Assembly: GCA_029255685.2 (NCBI GenBank)
Contig: CM055311.2
Location: 7,879,031-7,943,030 of the forward strand
Direction of reading: 5' to 3'
Origin: Silene conica
Lineage: Eukaryota > Streptophyta > Magnoliopsida > Caryophyllales > Caryophyllaceae
Length of the DNA stretch: 64,000 nucleotides
Below, in pieces: positions 11,133 through 20,461 of this stretch. Position numbers and translations under genes: made by a program. A model generated the notes under the pieces. The model was given only the letters and a program-made list of their open reading frames with translations. It was not told the origin of the DNA and ran no database searches. Within the stretch, counting starts at the first letter, position 1, and each line of letters begins with the position of its first letter.

Positions 11133-12650
11133 CAATTACAACATCTGCACATCCAGGAGGAGTACATCGAGCCCCAGCAGGCAGAAATCGATGAGGTCCA
11201 TCTGGATGAGCAGCACCCAGAAAGGACCGTGTTCGTAGGCTCAGAGTGCTCTGGAGATCTGCGCCAGCAGCTCCTCCAGCTGCTCCGAAAGAACGTGGAT
11301 TACTTTGCCTGGTCCCACAAAGACATGATTGGCATAGACCCAGAGATCATAACACACAAGCTCAGCACAGATCCAGGATTCAGACCAGTGCAGCATAGGC
11401 GCAGGAAATTCGCAGCAGAAAGACATCAGATCATAAACCAGGAGGTGGATAACCTTCTGGAGGCAGGAAAGATCAGGGAAGTCAGGTACCCCGAATGGCT
11501 ATCTAATGTGGTGGTGGTACCAAAAAAGAATGGCAAGTGGAGGGTCTGCGAGGATTTCACAGACCTGAATAAGGCCTGCCCCAAGGACCCATTCCCCTTG
11601 CCACACATAGATGCTATGATAGACGCCACTGCAGGCCACAAAATGTTGACTTTCCTAGATGCCTGGAGCGGGTATAACCAGATCAAAATGGACCCGGCAG
11701 ACCAGGAAAAGACAGCATTCAGGTCCGAAAGAGGCATCTACTGCTACAACGTAATGCCCTTCGGCCTTAAGAATGCTGGTTCCACGTAACAGCGGCTCGT
11801 CAATATGATGTTCAAAGAACAGATAGGACGTAATATGGAAGTCTACATAGATGACATGGTGGTCAAATCCAAGCAATCAGCAGACCACACCCAGCACCTG
11901 GAGGAAACATTCAACACCCTCCGGAAGTACAAGATGAAGCTGAATCCAGCTAAGTGTACCTTTGGAGTTTCCAGTGGGAAATTCCTGGGGTATATGGTAA
12001 CACAGAGGGGGATAGAAGCCAGCACGGAACAGATCAAAGCAGTTCTGCAGCTGGAATCACCCCAGAAGCCAAAAGATGTGCGGCGTCTGACGGGAAGAGT
12101 AGCAGCCCTGAGCAGGTTTATATCCAGATCCTCAGACCGGTGCAAATTATTCTATGACATTCTCAGAAAAAGCCAGAAGTTTGATTGGACACCAGAGCAC
12201 GAAAAGGCATTCCAGGAACTAAAACAGTACTTGAGCAGCCCACCCCTGCTATCCAAGCCAGAGCAGGGGGAGGTTCTGCTCCTGTACCTCTCAGTAACCG
12301 AAGCAGCAGTAAGTGCAGTTCTGGTCGGACAGCACGAAGGAGCTCAGCACCCGGTGTACTACGTCAGCAAGTCATTACTGCCAGCAGAAGCAAGGTATAC
12401 CTCACTGGAGAAACTAGTATTGGCATTGGTCACAGCATCCTATAAGTTGCGTCCGTACTTCGAGTCTCATACCATCTCAGTGGTTATCAATCACCCACTC
12501 AAGACGGTTATGAGAAAGCCAGAATTATCAGGACGAATGGCTAAGTGGTCTGTGCACCTCAGTGGATATGACCTCCAATTTGAACCACGCACAGCCATAA
12601 AGTCACAAGCCCTCGCAGACTTTGTCTCCGATTTCAGCCCAGCACTCTAG
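11133..12650 (+). pseudogene. Element B reverse transcriptase and first RNase H
   Basis: RT blocks in order: WRVCEDFTDLNKACPKD, FLDAWSGYNQIKM, NVMPFGLKNAG and catalytic YIDDMVVKSK (about 11838-11867). A TAA at 11787-11789 falls directly after the LKNAGST block. The Ty3-type RNase H follows (LYLSVTEAAVSAVL, YYVSKSLLPAEARYTSLEKL). Compared with active enzymes the first acidic position reads SVTEAA rather than the xD/SxxA pattern of Ty3, which is normal for Tat elements whose first RNase H is degenerate. TAG at 12648-12650 separates it from the second RNase H. Confidence 0.85.
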
Positions 12651-13412
12651 ACCCAAGCAGAGCAGGAAATCCTACACCTACACCAGGGTGCCAAACCAGG
12701 CACCTGGGAGTTACGAGTAGATGGAGCTTCAAACGCCAGAGGGCCCGGAGTTGGGCTGATCCTCCGATCACCAGAAGGGGATCTAATCACCCAAGCAGTC
12801 CGATGTGAGTTCAAGACCACAAATAATGTGGCTGAGTATGAAGCCCTAGTCCTGGGGCTGCAACTAGCCCTGGACATGGGAATCAACCATGTTAATGTAT
12901 ATAGTGATTCACAACTAATTGTGAATCATGTCAATGGAGCATACGAAGCAAGAGACCCCACAATGGTGGCCTACTTGTGTGTGGCAAAGGAGTTAATCAG
13001 CAGATTCGTGGAATTCTGCATCCAGCAAGTATCTAGAGAGCAGAACGCAGAGGTAGATGCACTGGCAACTCTAGGTTCAACCTTTAAACCAGCCGACGTA
13101 GCCAGTATTCCAATCACCTATGTCCTCAAACCAGCCATTCTTGGACCAGATTCGGACCAGGAGGAGCTATCTATCTGCAACAGCAACCCAGACCAGGAGT
13201 CGGAACAAGACTGGCGAAAGCCATACCTGGACTGGTTGCAGCATGATATCCAGCCCAGCAGAAGGAAAGAAGCACGCAGTTTCAGAATGAAGGCCTCTAG
13301 ATTCCTACTGCTTGATGGAATCCTGTTCCGGAAATCATTAGCAGGGCCATATCTGCGATGCCTGGACCAGACTGAGGCGCAGACAGTCTTGCATGGGATA
13401 CTTCTGGCCCAA
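12651..13412 (+). pseudogene. Element B second, archaeal-type RNase H (aRH)
   Basis: Same frame. Catalytic residues are all visible: Asp in LRVDGASNARG (about 12720), Glu in NNVAEYEALVLG (about 12832), Asp in VYSDSQLIV (about 12900) and Asp in EVDALATLGS (about 13050). A second RNase H of this kind is a known hallmark of the Tat lineage, thought to have been acquired late to back up the degenerate first one. The frame runs into linker sequence and ends at TAG 13413-13415, where a short direct duplication begins the integrase damage. Confidence 0.85.
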
Positions 13413-14136
13413 TAGAGCCCTCAGAATGGGATACTTCTGGCCCACAATGCGCAAGGATGCGAAGAAGTATGCGAGGAAATGTGACGCCTGTCAAAGGCAC
13501 GCATCTGTCAATCACCAACCAACAGAGCCTCTGCACCCGATCATATCCCCATGGCCTTTTATGAAGTGGGGGATGGATATTGTGGGACCTCTCCCCAGAG
13601 CACCAGGAAACAAGCTGCACATGCTGGCCATGACAGATTACTTTTCTAAGTGGATCGAAGCAGAATCATTCACCCAGACCACCGAAGCACAGGTCATCTC
13701 TTTTATTAAGCGCAATATATTCACCAGATTTGGCATACCTTCAGAAATAATATGTGACAATGGTTCCCAATTCATTGGGAAGAAAACCGAGGCTTTCTCT
13801 GTTGGGTGGAATGTATCACTCCAGAAATCTACCCCCAGGAACCCCCAGTCCAATGGACAAGCTGAGTCTAGTAATAAGATCATCATTGAGAATATGAAAA
13901 AGAAACTACAAGAAATGGGAGGGAAATGGGCAGAGGAACTTCCTCTGGTCCTGTGCGCTGACAGAACTACTCCGAAAGTAACAACAGGTCAGACCCCCTT
14001 CAGCCTTGTATTCGGAGCAGAAGCAGTAATTCCTTCTGAGGTCAAAGTCCCAACCCACAGATACGGGAGTATAACTGAGGACCAGAACCAAGTAGAAATG
14101 ACAAGAAGCCTTAGACTCAGGTTCTACTCTGTATAA
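13393..14136 (+). pseudogene. Element B integrase, N- and C-terminally truncated
   Basis: Reads MGYFWPTMRKDAKKYARKC from 13427 in a frame shifted relative to the RNase H. The Cys pair of the zinc domain is present (CDACQRHA), but the upstream His pair is missing. At that point a 19-bp sequence (ATGGGATACTTCTGGCCCA) occurs twice, at 13393-13411 and 13427-13445. The core has Asp (GMDIVGPLP), Asp (IICDNGSQFIG) and Glu (NPQSNGQAESSNK). The protein stops at 14134-14136 before the C-terminal DNA-binding domain, so a deletion has removed it. Confidence 0.82.
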
Positions 14137-14601
14137 AGTTTACTCTGGTTCAGCTTAAAATTTTGTCTTGCCTTTATATTTTTTAAACCTAAGTTCAGAA
14201 TGATATCTTGCCTTTAAACCTAAGTTTAGTAGTCTAGGTCATATAATTTCAAACTTTGATGCATTTTTTAAGTCTTTTAAAAGGAAAAATTTCATTACTC
14301 ATTTTCTGGACCAGAATTTACTTATCCTAGTGGACTGACCTAAAGAGGAAATCTGCACTGATCGCAGGAGAACCTAAGTCAAGCCTGGCACCCCAGTATA
14401 GGGATGGGTATATAAAACACCAGGCCAGCACACCAAAACAGGGATGGCCAAAATACAAACGAAACAGCAGCAGAATTGTTTCACTGGTCCACCCGGACCA
14501 GCAGCAAAAAGTTACAAAAGTTAAGCCCATGCAGGGGCATCCAGAGTTCAAAACAAAATATTAACGCCCATACTAGGGCCCAGCAGATAAATTTTTAAAA
14601 C
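14137..14601. other. Spacer between integrase and antisense gene
   Basis: No coding supported on the plus strand. On the minus strand it lies directly downstream of the antisense gene stop and is the likely place of its 3' UTR. Confidence 0.5.
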
Positions 14602-16715
14602 CTACTCATCAGGAGTAGGCCCAGCAGTAGCTACATCAGCATCGGTGGGGTCAGAGGTCACCTCCTCTCCAACATCTTGGGACCCCACCCCATCTTCTTC
14701 CTCATCATCGTCAGAAATCAGGTCCATGTTTAAACCCTCGGGAAAGTCAGAAGCAAAGGCCTTCTCCAAAGCTGCTAAGTCCCCGGTAGTATGGCTACCC
14801 TCCTGGAACTCCCGAACACACTTCACCCGGGTCTCAGCAGCAGTATAAGCAACAGCTTCAATTAACGCCCTCTGCAGACCAGCCTTCTTCTGCTCCAGAG
14901 CCTCCACCTTCAGCACCAGGTCCGCCTCTGAAGTCAAGGCCCTCTCCAGCTTAGAGTGAGCCGTGGCTAGCTGGTTCTGAGAAGCCTCCTCCTGAGCTTT
15001 GAGCATCTCCTGGCCCTTAGCCACATCCTGGCGAGAACGCTCAACAGCCTGCCGCAGACTTTCCCTCAAGGTCTCCTCCAATCTTAACTTCTCTGATAAC
15101 TCTCGCTCCTTCTTTTCCAGGGCCTCCTGCATCCTCTCTACCTCCTGCCTCCTCCTCAGAGCCTCAGATTGAGTCGCCTTCGAACAATGAAGTTCAGCCA
15201 GCAAGGCCTCACTCTGTCGTTTAGCACAAAGTGACAGCTCCAGGACCTGGAAGTCCAGACCAGGTCAGGGAAAACAGAAAGAAGAAAAAAGAAGAAAAAA
15301 GGAAAAGAAAAAGGAGGGTTACATCAAAGGAAACCTCCGCGGTACGCCTGATCAAGTCCTTGAAAGGACGAGTTTCCATAATAGAGGCAGAGGCGGGGAA
15401 AAGTAGTGAGTCCAAGGTAGGCCAGAGATGGGTCCTGGACCCACCAAAATCCGCTGGGAGCTCCAGGCGCAAAGAAGAAGAAGAAGATAAACCTTCTCCA
15501 GAAGGTGGCAGAGGCAGCTGCTCCAAAACTGGCTTGTAACCAAGAGTAGGAACGGAGGGAGGAATCTTGAGAGGAGAAGGATCAACATAGGGAGCCTCAG
15601 GAACAGATTCCTGGACCAGATCAACGGTGTCAACTTCAATAGGGGCAGCTTTGGACCCGGCTCCAGCAGAGCTCCCCTCCACAACGTCCATTTTCGTCTT
15701 CTTTGAGGACCCCGCGTCCCCAGAAGCCAACCTTTTTCTGCGTAGCTGCATCACCCTGCTCACGTCTACTCTGGGCTTGCCTGAAAAGGTGACAGCAGAA
15801 ACCAGAGTAGAATAAACGCAGGTCCACCCAAAGAAAACAAAGGACATTGAAAATACCATACCCTCTTTCTTCACCACCAGAACAGCAGCATCCCGGACCA
15901 GCTTGGAGAACGTCCTCTCCTCGGCAGGAAGGTCCAGGAGTTTGGCCTTGGAAGTAGGGGGATCAGCAGAGTCAGGAAGATTAGCCAAGCTACGACCTGC
16001 AGAGACTAACAAACCATCAGAAACAGACGAAAAAACAATAAAGTAAGGAAAATCAAAAGAATGCCAGAGCAAAACCAATACCTTCCACAGGCTGCCATGC
16101 AGAGAAAATATAATCAGGAGAGGAAGGCAATGTGTCAATCTTGACGAAGATAAAGCCGGTAAACCACTTACTGTCATCTGGAGTAGTGGAAAAGATAATG
16201 GCAGAAGGCATATTGTCATGACTGCGAATGGTGCACTGAGAATGACCCAGAGAACGAGGGGTGAACCACTGCCCCAAGTCAGCCAAACCAATGTTCAGCC
16301 CCCGTTCACGGTTCAGAGCACAAATACTGAGCAAGATTCTCCATGCATGCGGAGCAATCTGGCACATAGCTAATTTGGTTAACTTCAGAAAATCTACAAT
16401 CAAGTCAGGAAAAGGAAATCTGAGACCCAGACGGAAAGGATATTCATAGAGACAAGTCCATCCCTCCCTCTCAAAATCGGCCTTCTCGCCGGCAAGAGGA
16501 AGGTGATAGACCACCCCCTCCGGAAATCCGAATCGAAGCTTGATGAAAGAGGCATGAGATTTGTTAAAAGAAGAATCGCATAAATGCTTAGCCGCAAGCA
16601 GCTTCTGCGACGGGAAGGGACCAGAGTAGTCCCCCGAAGCAGAGCTGGATCCAGAAGACCCAGCAGGAGCAGGATTAGAGGAAGGAGTAGCGGAAGAGGA
16701 TCCAGGAGCAGACAT
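14602..16715 (-). CDS. Antisense spliced gene of element B (Transposase_28/putative gypsy-type protein with coiled coil)
   Basis: Four exons close in phase with GT-AG introns: 16715-16082, 15996-15862, 15780-15323 and 15246-14602, together 1872 nt or 623 residues, with no stop. The N-terminus is Ser/Pro/Ala-rich. Exon 1 carries a domain like Pfam Transposase_28 ('putative gypsy type transposon': FGFPEGVVYHLP, LRFPFPDLIVDFLKL, PHAWRILLSICAL). Exon 3 has a basic patch (LRRKRLASGDAGSSKKTK). Exon 4 is a long coiled coil (RRQEVERMQEALEKKERELS) ending in an acidic tail (SDDDEEEDG). Additional antisense ORFs are known in Tat-lineage elements; their function is not. It reads intact although the sense polyprotein is broken. 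A TATA box lies 129 bp upstream. Confidence 0.75.
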
Positions 16716-16843
16716 GACGAAAGAAGCGGTAAAAGGTTTTTACTGTGAGAAGAAAAGCAAGAAAAAGCAAGAAAGAGCGAGAAAGCAAGTAAAAGGAAGT
16801 AAACTTTGGAGATGGTAAAAGTGAAAAAATCGGATAAGAGGTA

Positions 16844-16850
16844 ATTTATA
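16844..16850 (-). promoter_or_regulatory. Candidate TATA box of the antisense gene
   Basis: On the minus strand CCTATAAATTACC, with TATAAAT at 16850-16844, about 130 bp upstream of the ATG at 16715. This fits transcription starting near 16815 with a leader of about 100 nt. Position and match are seen; use is inferred. Confidence 0.5.
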
Positions 16851-17084
16851 GGAAAAAGGAACGGTTAAAAGAAAGAGTAAAATTTGAATTCAAAAGTTGA
16901 AAGTAAATGCAAGTGGGAAGTTGAAATAGTTGAGGGGACATACCATCAATAGGCGGTTGAAAAAGTAGCCTAGTGGGTAGCCCACGTGAGCATCGTCAGC
17001 AAAACCTCAACTACCCGAGTAAATTCCAGAAACAAGTTTGGGAACAGGGAAATTCCAGCCCAATTAAAGCCGAAATAAGGCTGA

Positions 17085-17098
17085 AATTTGGGGGAAAT
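17085..17098 (+). promoter_or_regulatory. Element B polypurine tract
   Basis: TTTGGGGGAAAT immediately precedes the 3' LTR start TG at 17099; this is the plus-strand priming site. The stretch 16851-17084 has no coding. Confidence 0.8.
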
Positions 17099-17618
17099 TG
17101 TTTAGCCCAAAAATCCACATCTCGCTACTGGGCCCAAAAGATAAAAACCCACCACAGGAGCAGATCAGAAGCAGCCCGGAACCAGGCCAGGCACGAATCA
17201 AAGCAGAAAAGAACTGTTGGAATAAGGGAATGGGTCAAAACCCTAAAGAGATATTCCCCTATATTCCCTCCCACATTCCAGCAACAGAATAAGTCAGTTG
17301 AACAAAGTAATTCGCAGCTATAAAAAGGAAGCTAGGCATTTTATTATCTGAGTTCATACGTTGTAAATCATATACTTGCGCAAACACTTGTAATCGTTAA
17401 AAGCGGTGAAATCACTCGATCATAGTAAAAATATTGGTGGGATTCCGTTCCCCCCGCGGTTGTTTCCCTCATTGGGTTTTTCCGCGTCACCAAAATCTTC
17501 TTATGTCATTCTTTATTTCTTCTGTTTTTATATTCGTTTATACGCTAGATTTTAATATTGGTTGACACTTTGACCCGCATCACATAAACATTGACCCGGT
17601 AGAAATTTTACCAAAACA
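17099..17618 (+). repeat. Element B 3' LTR
   Basis: Differs from the 5' LTR by two substitutions (in AGAAAAGARCTGTTGG and CTTCTTRTGTCATTC) and a one-base deletion (GCTAGG-CATT). TATA box at about 17319-17326. Followed by the target duplication GTTAC. Confidence 0.95.
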
Positions 17619-18503
17619 GTTACCACTTTGGGAAATGACTATTTTGGGAAACTTACCTTTTTAGGAAGTTGCTATAAATTATATACGTACTGGTATTGCG
17701 GGATTTAGGGAGTGTGGAACACTTTTAGCGGCTGCGCAAGTGACGATTATACGTATGTGTTTAGGTAACGGTTTTCGTGTGGAACACTTTTAGCGACTGC
17801 GCAAGTGACGATTCATCCGACTGTTGAGGTAGGGGATATTTATGTCTGTGGTTGCGTTATGACATGAAGTGTATGCGTTGCTTATTATAAGATTGATATA
17901 ACTGATTATGTATGTATTTTGGATTGTTGATTATTATCGATTATTGTGGAGAACGGGATTTGTGAAATGGGTCTTGTGATACGGGTCTTGTGATATGGGA
18001 CTTGTGATATGGCAATGAGGGGTGGTGTGATGGAGGTGTGGTGTGATGGAGGTGGAAGTGGAGAACGGATCGATGTGGAGATGGAAGAAAATTGAATTCT
18101 GTTATTTCATGTCTTAACTATATTACCTACTTATATCAACCTCGTGTTGACCCTGTGTGTTGACCCTGTGTGTTTTGTATGTGTCTGTGTTGATCCAATT
18201 TATTGGGGAGCAGAATGGCAGGTTTTAGACTTATGGATGCTGGAAGGGAGGAGAGGCCATGGACCAGAACTGTCTAGTGCTAGCTCACTTATTTAGTCTT
18301 TTCACCTTGTCTAAACTTTCAGTATTTGTTCTATGAGACAGTTGTAATAATTTTAAGACACTTTTGTTTTAACGTTTAAATTACTTAATAAAGTATTGCG
18401 TTTTTTCCCTTTGTTATCTACTACCTCGGTTATCCGAGATGGTAACACCCTTGGTTATTTGGGGAGTCCTAGTCTAAGTCTCTAAATAAATGGGGGTGTT
18501 ACA
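17619..18503 (+). repeat. Element A 3' LTR, second part
   Basis: Resumes after the B insertion (GTTAC is the duplicated target) and ends GGGGGTGTTACA at 18503. It holds a TATA box (TATAAAT, 17673-17679) and a 37-bp direct repeat (17712-17748 and 17777-17813, one mismatch) with GAACACTTTTAGCG and CTGCGCAAGTGACGA blocks. No coding. Confidence 0.8.
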
Positions 18504-18820
18504 ACTTCTATACTCCCGGAGATTTCATTGTTCTAAACACACCCGAGGACTGCAATGTTCCCATTATTCTGGGAAGACCATTTTTGTGCACTGCTGGCGC
18601 AATTGTTGATGTCGGGGTTGGGACACTTACCTTTCAGGTCGGAGGAGAGGATTTGGTTTTTACTAAGTCCAATGACCCTAGGGAACCCATACCTATCGTA
18701 TCTTGCGATAATATCCCTCATGTAGAGTCCGTTGCCATTCCGTCTCAACCACTTTTTGAGTCACATATTATTGCTGCTGTTATGACACCTCCACCCCGTT
18801 CTGGAGCAAAATGGAGGAAC
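18504..18820 (+). pseudogene. Element D protease fragment (Athila-like), left piece
   Basis: Reads FIVLNTPEDCNVPIILGRPFL, TAGAIVDVGVGTLTFQVGG and then a Pro-rich C-terminal tail. This matches the C-terminal half of the Athila-type protease domain, closely paralleled by element C (PEDAHIPIILGRPFLHTAGA). It starts abruptly at the end of element A, whose insertion split the gene, and ends at the insertion of element C (18821). Close to the end the frame has slipped by one base relative to C. The continuation of D is at 35636. Confidence 0.8.
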
Positions 18821-20448
18821 TGATACCCGTCGTTGAGGGCGTCAAAGATAAAATTTATAATTCCTAAACTTTAACTATAAATAGTGAAAGTCAGGGTCGA
18901 GACACAAGGAGGTTGGGTGTGTTAGTCGTTCTAGGTCTATGTCTTAAGGTAACAATTGGGGGTTTGAAAGTTTGATATTTGGTTTGTCACTAGGTCTAAT
19001 AATGAAAACAAGAACAATACTGAAAACAAGATGTGAAAGAACTGTGATAAAAGAGATGTTAGGAAGATTTGGTCGTTATAGCTACGATGGCAGACGGTCT
19101 AGGTCAACATGTATTGCAGTTGTGTAAGGCGTATAACAAATCCTTTTGGTCGATGTTATGTAATATCTCCTTTCGGCCTATGCTATTAGTTCCTAGGTCT
19201 CACAAATATCGAGTGTAAACAATATAGGTGATTCCTAATGTCTAGATCACATACCCTTCGGCCTTAGTAACCTAGCTGTCTTAAAACGTTAACTAATTCC
19301 CTTCCCTTATCTTTCGATCCCCGGGTTGGTCATTATTAAGCATCCTACAAGTCTCTATTCGGTCTCATTCTAAGATATTGCAATTAACGAGCAAAAACAG
19401 GTCTGATCACACACGAAGTTGGTCGACCGACCAACTATTCCAGTCGATCGACTAACTACCTCAGTCGACCGACCAGAGAAGCCAGTCGGTCGACCGAGGT
19501 CTGCTACGGGTTGCCCTAATTCATGCCATCTACGCTACAACTCTCCTACATCCTAACATATGAAGTTTACTTAAGCATAATACTAGTAAAAACAGTAACT
19601 ATAACAATAGCGATGATAAACATGATTAAAACAGTAACAATGCAATCGATAAACATAAAGGTTTTAGGGATTCTATCTAACCGGTATAACAATAATGAAA
19701 TCGAACAAAACTGAATTATAAAAAGGGGATTACCATAACAATGGAATAAGAAGTGAAGGATTGAACTTTATTGCTAATCACGTGGAATCAGAATGTTTGC
19801 GAAAGTAAACTATGAAGAAACTTTATTGTAAAACTAATAAGAATTCTAAACCTAAGTTTAAACTAAATTACTGAAAGATGAGATTGACAGGTAAAACTGG
19901 ATTAGTAAAAAGTTTGATGCTTAGTACTATGAGGATTAGGCTTAAATAATAAAATTTCCAAAAACCTCTTGCTAAACCTAATCTGTCGTGGGCTTAATCT
20001 TCTTTCTGATTTTTCCAAAAAACGCGCCTTGGTCGCCCGACTGGTGATGCTGGTCGGTCGACCGGTTATCGGGCCATGAAGATTTTCTGACTGTGTATTT
20101 GAGCTTCTGAACTTGGATCATCAGGTGTGTTGGTCGACCGACCAGTGGGCTCGGTCGGTCGACCAAAGCATATGTTGTATCAGCTTCGGAATCTTCATAT
20201 ATTGGTCTTTTGGTCTTTCACATGCGCCTCGGACTCTGTTCCTTCTTCACACCCTTGTTCCTTTAGCCATGCAAAAATCTCGAGGGCAATACTTGGCTCG
20301 AAATCGTCCCATTTCCGCATAAATCTGCAAAAATAACATAAAAATACGAAAGTAGACGAAATAGGGAAATAGGGACCAAAAACTCGTAAATGAGCTCTAA
20401 AATGCGTGTAAAAATAGATGTAAAACATCATAGAATAGACACGCATCA
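18821..20448 (-). repeat. Element C 3' LTR
   Basis: Pairs with 31286-35635 once solo LTR F is removed from the latter (net 1626 bp against 1628 bp). Contains clustered GGTCGACCGACC palindromes at 19421-19497 and 20031-20166. Confidence 0.9.
19421..20166. repeat. GGTCGACCGACC palindrome clusters in the C LTR
   Basis: Copies and variants at 19421, 19442 (AGTCGATCGACT), 19463, 19485, 20031, 20052, 20132 and 20152, each centred on GTCGAC or CGATCG. The same series recurs in the other LTR (31884-31965, 32495-32630) and inside the element (21119, 21140, 22336, 22387, 22408, 23871, 23963, 23985). Confidence 0.85.
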
Positions 20449-20461
20449 AATTCCCCAAACC
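20449..20461 (-). promoter_or_regulatory. Element C polypurine tract
   Basis: On the minus strand GGTTTGGGGAATT runs straight into the LTR start TGATGCGTGTC. The same GGTTTGGGGAA-T arrangement precedes the LTR of element D at 38028-38041. Confidence 0.85.

Larger units (their letters stand above)
7886..17618 (+). mobile_element. Element B: Tat/Retand-type Ty3/gypsy with antisense gene
   Basis: Complete 9.7-kb insertion. LTRs are 521 and 520 bp, beginning TGTTTAGCCC and ending CCAAAACA, flanked by the target duplication GTTAC (7881-7885, 17619-17623). A primer binding site, gag, protease, RT, RNase H, a second archaeal-type RNase H and integrase are in order, followed by a long antisense gene. 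The second RNase H marks the Tat lineage. Aligned by eye, the LTRs differ by two substitutions and one single-base indel, so the insertion is recent, yet pol has several stops. Confidence 0.93.
2620..18503 (+). mobile_element. Element A: Ty3/gypsy (Tekay/Del-type chromovirus-like), with B nested in its 3' LTR
   Basis: Domain order gag, protease, RT, RNase H, integrase and a C-terminal chromo-like domain, all in one frame, then a polypurine tract and a 3' LTR (TGTAATACC ... GGGTGTTACA) of about 2.0 kb net length. The LTR is split by element B at 7886-17618. The left part, including the 5' LTR and start of gag, is cut off by the CACTA insertion and the window edge. To the right it abuts the protease reading frame of element D, so A inserted into D. 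Confidence 0.85.

Noticed and set aside
15231-15539. Plus-strand Lys/Glu-rich ORF
   Set aside because: Shadow of intron and exon sequence of the antisense gene on the other strand; low-complexity composition explains it.
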